From an uncultured Erysipelotrichaceae bacterium (lineage in GTDB: Bacteria; Bacillota_I; Bacilli_A; Erysipelotrichales; Coprobacillaceae), in NCBI GenBank assembly GCA_900544435.1, contig UQVG01000036.1, positions 1 to 12,308 on the forward strand: a stretch of DNA of 12,308 nt, read 5' to 3'. Numbering within the stretch: the first letter of the stretch is position 1; each line of letters starts with the position of its first letter. A program made the translations under genes and the position numbers. Shown one piece after another: positions 6,238-12,308 of this stretch. The notes below the pieces were generated by a model. That model was not told the origin of the DNA. It ran no database searches and saw only the letters and a list, made by a program, of their open reading frames with translations.

Positions 6238-7668
6238 TTATTTAACTTCAACTAGTTCTAGGTAACTTGTTGCACCTTTGACACCTGGTGTTCCACCAGT
6301 AACTATGATTTTTTGACCAGGTTTTACACCATTTTCTCTAGCAATAATACTTGCATAATCAATCATTGAAATACGTGAATTTAATTGTTTACAAGGTACT
6401 GCTTTAACACCCCAGTTTAAAGCTAACGCTTTAACAGTTTTAACTGATGGAGTTGCAGCAATGATACGAGATTTTGTACGATAACGAGCCATTTTACGAG
6501 CTGTAAATCCTGATTCTGTAAAGGCAATAATTGCTGCTACATTGAATTTATAAGCAATTTCTGCAACAGACATACAAATAGCTTCACTTGTATCATCTGG
6601 TGCTGTACGAATGGCTTGTCTTTGTAAACTTTGATAATCTAAACTAGATTCAATCTTATGAGCAATTTTTGACATCATTAAAACTGCTTCTTGAGGATAT
6701 AATCCACTTGCAGATTCACCAGATAACATAATCGCATCTGTACCATCATAAATTGCATTAGCAACGTCAGATACTTCAGCACGTGTTGGTCTTGGATTTT
6801 GTTGCATACTTTCTAACATTTGTGTAGCAGTGATAACGATTTTACCACGTTGTTTACATTTTTTAATAATTGATTTTTGAATAAGTGGGACATCTTCAGC
6901 AGGAACTTCTACACCTAAGTCACCACGAGCAACCATGATACCATCAGCAATATCAAGAATTTCATCAACGTTTTCAACACCTTCTTGATTTTCAATCTTA
7001 GCTAAAATTTGAATATCATTTCTACCATTTTCAATTAATAATTTTTTAATATCAATAATATCTTGTGCTCTACGACAGAATGAAGCAGCAACATAATCAA
7101 AAGGTTGATTTGCACCAAATGTTAAATCTGAAATATCTTTAGGTGATAAATAATCAAATCCTAATTTAATTCCTGGAACATTGATTCCACGTTTATTTTT
7201 TACTTCTCCATCATTTGCAGCTACACAAACAATATCTGTTCCTTCAATATGATCAACTAATAATTCTACTTGACCATCGTTTACTAAGATGAAACCACCT
7301 GGTTTAACATCTTTATATAAGTCTTTATAAGTGATTGTAAATCTTTCACTTGTTCCTTCAATATCTTCTACACAGATAGTTGAAGTTTGTCCTTTTTTAA
7401 AAGTTGTTTTACCACCTACGAAATCACCAGTACGAATTTCAGGTCCTTTTGTATCTAACAAAATAGCAACATTTGTAGATAATTCTTTATTAATTTCTAA
7501 TAAAGTGTTGATTTTTTCTTCATGTTCTTCATGAGTTCCATGAGAAAAGTTTAATCTCATAACATTCATTCCAGCTTTTACTAATTTAGTAAGCATTTCT
7601 TTACTTTCTGAAGCTGGTCCAATAGTACATACAATTTTTGTTTTTGACATAATCTCGTTTTTGTTCAT
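6238..7668 (-). CDS. pyk: Pyruvate kinase, short form
   Basis: Pyruvate kinase converts phosphoenolpyruvate and ADP to pyruvate and ATP in the last step of glycolysis. The 476 residues cover the TIM barrel, the inserted B domain (about 75-175) and the C-terminal allosteric domain (about 355-476). The extra PEP-utiliser-like domain of Bacillus pyruvate kinases (about 585 aa) is absent. Family motifs are RLNFSHG (38-44), DTKGPEIRT (72-80), AKIENQEG with the acid-base K224 and metal ligand E226, VARGDLGVEV with D250, and the signature NPRPTRAEVSDVANAIYDG. AAAGGAAGG lies eight bases before the ATG at 7668, so this start is preferred to the in-frame ATG at 7650. The gene is a single-gene unit with its own promoter and terminator. 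Confidence 0.97.
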   Translation of the reverse strand: MNKNEIMSKTKIVCTIGPASESKEMLTKLVKAGMNVMRLNFSHGTHEEHEEKINTLLEINKELSTNVAILLDTKGPEIRTGDFVGGKTTFKKGQTSTICVEDIEGTSERFTITYKDLYKDVKPGGFILVNDGQVELLVDHIEGTDIVCVAANDGEVKNKRGINVPGIKLGFDYLSPKDISDLTFGANQPFDYVAASFCRRAQDIIDIKKLLIENGRNDIQILAKIENQEGVENVDEILDIADGIMVARGDLGVEVPAEDVPLIQKSIIKKCKQRGKIVITATQMLESMQQNPRPTRAEVSDVANAIYDGTDAIMLSGESASGLYPQEAVLMMSKIAHKIESSLDYQSLQRQAIRTAPDDTSEAICMSVAEIAYKFNVAAIIAFTESGFTARKMARYRTKSRIIAATPSVKTVKALALNWGVKAVPCKQLNSRISMIDYASIIARENGVKPGQKIIVTGGTPGVKGATSYLELVEVK

Positions 7669-7701
7669 AATTCTTGCCTTCCTTTACTCTCTTCATTCTT
7701 T

Positions 7702-7730
7702 AGTATAAACCTATTTTTTTAAGATAACAA
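7702..7730 (-). promoter_or_regulatory. Predicted pyk promoter
   Basis: On the minus strand TTGTTA (7730-7725) and TATACT (7707-7702) are separated by an ideal 17 bp. They lie just upstream of the pyk ribosome-binding site and give a leader of about 25-30 bases. Confidence 0.65.
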
Positions 7731-7760
7731 TGTGTAAAAGCAATGTAAGCACATCCACTT

Positions 7761-7797
7761 AAAAAATATTTTTTCATTTATTATTTTATGAAAAATA
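7761..7797 (-). terminator. Possible weak AT-only terminator after the DUF3267 gene
   Basis: On the minus strand TATTTTTCAT (7797-7788) can pair with ATGAAAAA within 7777-7767 around a ten-base loop, followed by TTTTTT (7766-7761). The stem has almost no G-C pairs, so it is a weak candidate. It lies 45 bases after the stop codon and before the pyk promoter. Confidence 0.35.
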
Positions 7798-7841
7798 ATT
7801 ACAAAAACAGTTAAAATATATACGTTTTTTGAAAATCATTT

Positions 7842-8429
7842 TTATCTATTTTCGGGCATATACCAATATGAATTCATTTGATATAAATACGTTCTGGCCC
7901 CTTTAGGCATTTGTGTAAGAGCATTAAAAACATTATAATAATCTCCTGCACCCATCGCTATAGCAATAACTCCCCATAAAGCAAACATTAAATATTTAGA
8001 TCCTAAAAATGATAAAAAATAAGGAAAAAAACCAAAAACTAAATTTGGTAGAAGAGACATAAAAATAAATCTTTTTTTGCTCATTGTTTCATTTCCTAAA
8101 ACAAAAACCATCCCTTGTTTTAAATTTGTATAAAGATAAACATCTTCTTTAAAACAAAGAGCATGTAAAAACTCATGAGGAAATATTGTTAAGATTGGAA
8201 AAATAGCACCAAACATCATATCATCAAAATAAAGAAGTAAATTATTTTTATATACTAAAAGAATAGGAATAGATAAAATGACCATTAATACAAGTCCTAT
8301 TGTATTAGCAATAACTGCAAGTTCTTTAGATGAACTGACTTCTTTAAATTTTACAGCATTGGGTTGATGATTTCTTTTCGGTAATGTTTCAGGATCTAAA
8401 TTATATTTTCCTTGATAATGTAATCTCAT
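7842..8429 (-). CDS. DUF3267-type membrane protein with HExxH zinc-peptidase motif
   Basis: This 195-aa membrane protein has about four hydrophobic segments (roughly 38-60, 70-92, 122-142, 146-168). HEFLH at 85-89 lies in the second and is an HExxH zinc-binding motif. A later GAGDYYN (160-166) offers D163 as a likely third metal ligand. This arrangement is that of the DUF3267 family, called putative zincin peptidases and distantly like site-2 proteases. No substrate is known to me and the gene has no established name. AAGGAG lies seven bases before the ATG. The gene stands alone, between the dnaG-rpoD operon terminator and pyk, with its own promoter. Whether it is an active protease cannot be told from sequence. 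Confidence 0.75.
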   Translation of the reverse strand: MRLHYQGKYNLDPETLPKRNHQPNAVKFKEVSSSKELAVIANTIGLVLMVILSIPILLVYKNNLLLYFDDMMFGAIFPILTIFPHEFLHALCFKEDVYLYTNLKQGMVFVLGNETMSKKRFIFMSLLPNLVFGFFPYFLSFLGSKYLMFALWGVIAIAMGAGDYYNVFNALTQMPKGARTYLYQMNSYWYMPENR

Positions 8430-8452
8430 AATAAAACTCCTTACTTTCTTTT

Positions 8453-8481
8453 AGTATATCAAATATAAAAGTATATGAAAA
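8453..8481 (-). promoter_or_regulatory. Predicted promoter of the DUF3267 gene
   Basis: On the minus strand TATACT (8458-8453) is preceded by TG one base away (an extended -10), and TTTTCA (8481-8476) lies 17 bp upstream. The -35 overlaps the T tract of the nif3 terminator, so the end of one unit and the start of the next are packed together. Confidence 0.5.
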
Positions 8482-8507
8482 ACTCTTGAGATAATCCCAA
8501 GAGTTTT
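8478..8507 (-). terminator. Rho-independent terminator of the dnaG-rpoD-trmK-nif3 operon
   Basis: On the minus strand AAAACTCTTG (8507-8498) pairs perfectly with CAAGAGTTTT (8488-8479) around nine bases and ends in TTTTT. The stem begins inside the nif3 stop codon (8508-8506). Confidence 0.87.
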
Positions 8508-9264
8508 ATTCATATTTAAAATAATCAAGACTTTCATGAATTTGTATTTGAATTGGTAAATCTTCCAATAATTCAGGAAGCTTTTCTTCAATCATAACTT
8601 CTAAATGATGCCCCGGATCAATCAATAAACAATCATGATCAATAGCATATTTAGCATGGCGATATTTAGTATCACCAGTAATATAACAATCTACTTGACC
8701 AGCAAGAATTTCTAAGTCGTCTGCTGCGCTTCCTCCACAAATAGCAATTGTTTGAATTAATTTATTTGTATTTTTACTATATTTTAAATGCTGTAAATGA
8801 AATTTGTCTTTTACATATTCTATAAAATCTTGTCCTTCCATTGCTTGATTTAAAGTAGCTTTCTTTCCTACCTCATAATGATCATAACAAGCAACATCAT
8901 GGACACCTAATTTTTGAATCAACCAATCATTCATTGAAATTCCATTTTGTCCTCTATCTAAACATGTATGTAAACTATAAACAACAATATCGTGTTTGAT
9001 AGCCATTTCAATAAATTTTCCTTGATGTAAAGATGTATCCATGTTTTTTATTTTTTCTAATAAAAAAGGATGATGTGTAATAAGCATTTGACAATTATTT
9101 TCAATACAGGCTTGTAACGTTTCATTATCTGCATTTAAAGCAATATAGACTTTTTTTACTTCATTTTCTCTATTTCCTATTTGTAAACCACAGCAATCAA
9201 AATCCATTTGAAGATCTAAAGGAAAATATGTTTCCAAATGATTCATAATTTCATAAGCTTTCAT
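8506..9264 (-). CDS. Nif3-like dinuclear metal-binding protein (YqfO family)
   Basis: This 252-aa protein belongs to the Nif3/YqfO family (also annotated as GTP cyclohydrolase I type 2), conserved proteins that bind two metal ions and whose cellular role is still uncertain. Likely ligands are H64 and H65 in THHPFL, D103 in SLHTCLD, and H219 with E222 in DPGHHLE. A GDTKYRHA block precedes them. The ATG at 9264 has AAGGTG six bases upstream; the frame also opens with a TTG at 9279, which has no proper site. The gene overlaps trmK by 14 bp. The trmK-nif3 pair downstream of the sigma factor is as in Bacillus subtilis (yqfN-yqfO). It lacks the inserted PII-like domain of longer Bacillus homologues. 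Confidence 0.92.
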   Translation of the reverse strand: MKAYEIMNHLETYFPLDLQMDFDCCGLQIGNRENEVKKVYIALNADNETLQACIENNCQMLITHHPFLLEKIKNMDTSLHQGKFIEMAIKHDIVVYSLHTCLDRGQNGISMNDWLIQKLGVHDVACYDHYEVGKKATLNQAMEGQDFIEYVKDKFHLQHLKYSKNTNKLIQTIAICGGSAADDLEILAGQVDCYITGDTKYRHAKYAIDHDCLLIDPGHHLEVMIEEKLPELLEDLPIQIQIHESLDYFKYE

Positions 9265-9940
9265 TGAGTTCACCTTCAATTAATTGTTTTTGTTTTTCTA
9301 ATTCTAAATATCTTGGATGATTTGATGGTAAATCTTTCATAATCTTTAAATATGTTTGATATTGTTTTTGCCAATAACGAATAAATAGTTCATCTTTATT
9401 TTTTCTTAAAATTGGTCCAAACATTATATCTTCTTGACTATATTGAATATCTTGATTTGTATTTTCTATTACCATCATTTCATAAACATGATGTCCATCT
9501 TTAATCATCTTTTCATCAATAATTTTAAAATGATTATTAAATAAATATTTTCTTAAATGATCTGTATTAGCATTAGGTTGTAAATAGAATTGTTTTACTT
9601 TATTTAAATAATCCTTATTCTTTTCTAGTATTTCAACAATAAGAAATGATCCCATTCCAGCAATGGTCACCATATCGATTTCTTTATCAAGAATAGGATC
9701 TAATCCATCTCCTAATAAAGCTTCAACGTTTTCTTCAAAATGATATTGCTTAATAGTAGAAAGTGACACCGCAAAAGGTCCTTTTGCGACATCACAGGCA
9801 TAAGCTTTATCTATAATATTTTTTTCAATTAAATAGCATGGCAAATATGCATGATCTGTTCCAATATCTGCCAAGATATTCCCTTTTTTATGTTTTTCTA
9901 CCAAATGAGCAAGTAGTTCTAATCTTTTTGATAGTTTCAT
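9251..9940 (-). CDS. trmK: tRNA (adenine(22)-N1)-methyltransferase
   Basis: TrmK (229 aa, YqfN in B. subtilis) methylates N1 of adenine 22 in tRNA with S-adenosylmethionine. The SAM-binding motif I is ADIGTDHAYLP (24-34). GDGLDP (77-82), IAGMGSFLI with the conserved GMG, and LQPNANTDHLRKYL complete the Rossmann-like catalytic domain. Residues from about 165 form the C-terminal helical coiled region rich in Lys and Gln. The start overlaps the rpoD stop by one base (TAATG) with only a weak GGA upstream, so it is probably translated by coupling to rpoD. The nif3 start lies inside its 3' end. Confidence 0.93.
   Translation of the reverse strand: MKLSKRLELLAHLVEKHKKGNILADIGTDHAYLPCYLIEKNIIDKAYACDVAKGPFAVSLSTIKQYHFEENVEALLGDGLDPILDKEIDMVTIAGMGSFLIVEILEKNKDYLNKVKQFYLQPNANTDHLRKYLFNNHFKIIDEKMIKDGHHVYEMMVIENTNQDIQYSQEDIMFGPILRKNKDELFIRYWQKQYQTYLKIMKDLPSNHPRYLELEKQKQLIEGELNESL
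9271..9276 (-). promoter_or_regulatory. Ribosome-binding site deciding the nif3 start
   Basis: AAGGTG at 9276-9271, inside trmK, lies six bases before the ATG at 9264. It argues against the in-frame TTG at 9279, which overlaps the upstream edge of the element's context. Confidence 0.7.
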
Positions 9941-11181
9941 TAACGATCCAAGAAATCCTTTAATCTTTTAGAACGAGATGGATGTTTTAATTTTCTTAAT
10001 GCTTTTGCTTCAATTTGACGAATACGTTCACGTGTAACATTAAACTCACGTCCTACTTCTTCAAGCGTTCTAGTTCTACCATCATCTAACCCAAAACGAA
10101 GTCTTAATACTTTTTCTTCACGATCCGTAAGTTCTAATAAAACATCATTTAATTCATCTTTTAATAATTCATTAGCAGCATAATCATCTGGAGACATTGC
10201 TCCTTCATCTTCAATAAAATCACCTAAATGTGAGTCATCTTCTTCACCAATTGGTGTTTCTAATGAAACAGGTTCTAATGAAATTTTTTGAATTTCTCGT
10301 ACTTTTTCAGGTGTCATTCCATCCATTTTTTCAGCAATTTCTTCAGCAGATGGTTCTCTACCTAATTCTTGAATTAATTGTCTTTGAATACGTGTTAATT
10401 TATTGATTGTTTCTACCATGTGTACTGGAATACGAATTGTACGGGCTTGATCGGCAATTGCACGTGTAATTGCTTGTCTAATCCACCAAGTCGCATAAGT
10501 AGAAAATTTAAATCCTTTTGTATAATCAAATTTTTCTACTGCTTTAATTAACCCCATGTTTCCTTCTTGGATTAAATCTAAGAATAACATTCCACGTCCA
10601 ACATATCTTTTAGCGATAGAAACAACTAATCTTAAGTTTGCTGCAGCAAGTTCTTTTTTAGCTTGTTCATCACCTTCAAGAATTCTTTTAGCTAATTCGA
10701 TTTCTTGGTCATGATTTAATAATTCTACACGTCCAATTTCTTTAAGATACATCTTTACAGGATCATTAATTTTAACATTGCTTCCAAGTTGAGTGCTTTC
10801 ACTTTCCTTATCATCATCATGTTCTTGATACATATGTAATGTATCTCCTGTCATCATATCGAAATCACCATCAAAATCTAGATCAGGAGTATCATCTGCA
10901 TCATCTAAATCAAGGTCTAAATCATCATCCATTGCAGGAACACCTGCAAGTAACATATCATCATCTACATCTAATGAATCTAAATCATCATCAGAGATTG
11001 TAATTTGATTTTGTTGAATATAATCAAGTAATTCTTCTGCTAATTCATCACTTAAATCATAATTCATTAAATATTCATCAATTTGTTCTTGCGTTAAAAT
11101 ATTGTTATTGTTTTTTGCTTCATTTATAACTAATTTTTTTAAATCATCAAATGAAACTGCTTGTACTTTTTTCTTTGCCAT
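9940..11181 (-). CDS. rpoD: Primary sigma factor of RNA polymerase (sigma-70/SigA)
   Basis: This 413-aa vegetative sigma factor directs RNA polymerase to -10/-35 promoters. Region 1.1 is residues 7-62. A very acidic linker follows (64-108, 22 Asp and no Glu). Region 1.2 starts at [12 protein letters not shown] (139-150) and region 2 includes [15 protein letters not shown], the [24 protein letters not shown] -10 recognition helix area and TIRIPVHM (248-255). Region 3 contains [12 protein letters not shown]. Region 4.2 has the helix-turn-helix [27 protein letters not shown] (372-398). Length and a single N-terminal domain fit Firmicute SigA, without the long insert of E. coli RpoD. AAAAGGAG lies six bases before the ATG, overlapping the end of dnaG three bases upstream. 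Confidence 0.98.
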   Translation of the reverse strand: MAKKKVQAVSFDDLKKLVINEAKNNNNILTQEQIDEYLMNYDLSDELAEELLDYIQQNQITISDDDLDSLDVDDDMLLAGVPAMDDDLDLDLDDADDTPDLDFDGDFDMMTGDTLHMYQEHDDDKESESTQLGSNVKINDPVKMYLKEIGRVELLNHDQEIELAKRILEGDEQAKKELAAANLRLVVSIAKRYVGRGMLFLDLIQEGNMGLIKAVEKFDYTKGFKFSTYATWWIRQAITRAIADQARTIRIPVHMVETINKLTRIQRQLIQELGREPSAEEIAEKMDGMTPEKVREIQKISLEPVSLETPIGEEDDSHLGDFIEDEGAMSPDDYAANELLKDELNDVLLELTDREEKVLRLRFGLDDGRTRTLEEVGREFNVTRERIRQIEAKALRKLKHPSRSKRLKDFLDR

Positions 11182-11184
11182 AAT

Positions 11185-12308
11185 CTACTCCTTTTCTTTT
11201 GATTCTATAATTTCTTGAAGAATTTTTGCTTGTTGACGAGGATCATATGTTTGTGAAAGTTCCTGTTCAAGCTGTTTAATTCGTTCAATCTTTAATTTTT
11301 CTTGTATTGTTTTAATATAATCATCAATTGCTTGATTTGATTGTAACTTTGGTAATTGCAACGATGATATTTCTAAAATTCTTTTTACAATATCTTGATC
11401 ATCAATCATATTAATCAAATCAGCAACTTCTAAAATGACATACTGACGATAATAATCAATAATATATGAAGCAATCAAACGATTAACTTTATCATACATG
11501 TATCCTGCTTTTGCTTCATATTGCATTGCATATTTTTTATCCTGCATCATATAATACAATAAATCTCTTTCAGCCTTTTGATATTTATCAATAAGTCTTG
11601 AAACATGATCATACGTAATAGGTCTAAAAGGTATTGGTTTATTTACAGGTGTTTGTTGACTCATTAAATGATGAATCGTTTCTTTAGAAAATCCTGATTT
11701 TTTTACAAGTTGATCAATGTAATAATCTTGATCAACTATATCATCTAATTGCATAATGACTTTTACCATGGATTCTAAAAAATTTTTACGATCTTCATAG
11801 TTATCAACATTAATGCGTTCATAATAATAATTTAATTTAAATTCAACAGCACTTATGGGATTTTTAAAAAGTGCTACTAGTTCCTCTTTCCCTTTCGCTT
11901 CTAAAAATTCATCTGGATCCATTGCATCAGGAATAACAACAATAGATGTATGAAATCCTTCATTATTTAAAGCATCCACACATTTAATCATGGCATTTTT
12001 ACCTGCTTGATCACCATCTAAGCATAAAACAATATCATTTGATAATCGTTTTAACATTTTTAAATGTTGTGAAGTTAAAGCAGTTCCCATAATTGCGACA
12101 GTATTTTTAATTCCTGCTTTATATAATGCTATTACATCCATAAAGCCTTCTAGAATAATGACTTTACCTTCATTTCTAACATCATTTTTTATACGATGGT
12201 AATTATACAATGTTTCTCCTTTAATAAAGATTTTAGATTCAGGAGAGTTCATATATTTTGATTCTTTTTGATTTTTTTGATAAATACGACCACTAAAACC
12301 AACAACAC
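11185..12308 (-). CDS. dnaG: DNA primase, 5' end outside the window
   Basis: DnaG makes the RNA primers for replication. The frame stays open to the window edge: the codons before the Met at 12252 read VVGFSGRIYQ and continue into ESKYMNSPES, a standard DnaG block, so that Met is internal and the true start is off the right edge. About 373 residues are visible of a usual 600; the zinc domain and first half of the polymerase domain are missing from view. The Toprim core follows: EGFMDV with catalytic E at visible residue 53 and CLDGDQAG with the DxD pair at 97 and 99. The C-terminal half is the helical DnaB-binding domain, ending in a Lys/Glu/Gln-rich helix. rpoD starts 3 bp after its stop. 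Confidence 0.96.
   Translation of the reverse strand, partial: VVGFSGRIYQKNQKESKYMNSPESKIFIKGETLYNYHRIKNDVRNEGKVIILEGFMDVIALYKAGIKNTVAIMGTALTSQHLKMLKRLSNDIVLCLDGDQAGKNAMIKCVDALNNEGFHTSIVVIPDAMDPDEFLEAKGKEELVALFKNPISAVEFKLNYYYERINVDNYEDRKNFLESMVKVIMQLDDIVDQDYYIDQLVKKSGFSKETIHHLMSQQTPVNKPIPFRPITYDHVSRLIDKYQKAERDLLYYMMQDKKYAMQYEAKAGYMYDKVNRLIASYIIDYYRQYVILEVADLINMIDDQDIVKRILEISSLQLPKLQSNQAIDDYIKTIQEKLKIERIKQLEQELSQTYDPRQQAKILQEIIESKEKE

Noticed and set aside
7331..7534. Plus-strand open frame opposite pyk
   Set aside because: Antisense shadow of pyk with no supporting signals.
7669..7841. Riboswitch or attenuator in the pyk leader
   Set aside because: The 173 bp is explained by a weak AT hairpin, a promoter and a ribosome site; no G-C-rich aptamer-like structure is visible.
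11185..12252. The Met at 12252 as the start of a short primase-like protein
   Set aside because: The same frame continues to the window edge with conserved DnaG residues (GFSGRIYQ), so the gene is cut by the window rather than truncated.
1..12308. Mobile elements, CRISPR arrays, tRNA/rRNA or defence genes
   Set aside because: No transposase, integrase, regularly spaced repeats or RNA gene signatures were found; all genes are metabolic or housekeeping.
1..12308. Alternative code with TGA as tryptophan (Mollicutes-like)
   Set aside because: rnfD, rnfG, rnfE and trmK end at TGA in the right places and Trp residues are encoded by TGG.

Overview
This AT-rich window (roughly 30% GC by eye) comes from a low-GC Firmicute. 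Every gene lies on the minus strand, so the chromosome reads from the right edge to the left. The gene content suggests an anaerobic, gut-associated member of the Erysipelotrichia/Coprobacillaceae or a near relative: a clostridial-order Rnf complex, a bile salt hydrolase, and a Bacilli-like dnaG-rpoD-trmK-nif3 cluster. TGA ends several genes and tryptophan is read from TGG, so the standard bacterial code applies. The taxonomic guess is inference; there is no rRNA in the window.

Right part (12308 to about 8480): a housekeeping operon of primase (dnaG, 5' part outside the window), the vegetative sigma factor (rpoD), tRNA adenine-N1 methyltransferase (trmK) and a Nif3-like metal-binding protein. 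The genes are 3 bp apart or overlapping, and the operon ends at a strong hairpin overlapping the nif3 stop codon. Next come two single-gene units, each with its own promoter: a small membrane protein with an HExxH motif (DUF3267 type) and a short-form pyruvate kinase.

Middle (6129 to 5155): a choloylglycine/bile salt hydrolase with the full set of Ntn-hydrolase catalytic residues. It has its own promoter, and a GAAA-loop hairpin terminator follows it.

Left part (5127 to 56): a complete six-gene rnfCDGEAB operon. It encodes the membrane ferredoxin:NAD+ oxidoreductase that couples reduced-ferredoxin oxidation to ion export. Genes are joined by ATGA overlaps or gaps of a few bases, with good Shine-Dalgarno sites, and a 15-bp hairpin ends the operon. 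The roughly 150-bp leader before rnfC is the most interesting stretch. It holds a perfect-consensus cre site inside the predicted promoter, a perfect 10-bp-arm inverted repeat sharing its core with clostridial Rex operators, and a TGTGA-N6-TCACA palindrome of Crp/Fnr type one multiple of the helical turn further upstream. This suggests that rnf is controlled by both carbon and redox state.

Together the window combines information processing (primase, sigma factor, tRNA modification), the last step of glycolysis, bile tolerance and ferredoxin-linked energy conservation. I found no mobile element, CRISPR array, defence system, tRNA or rRNA. No gap between genes exceeds 300 bp.
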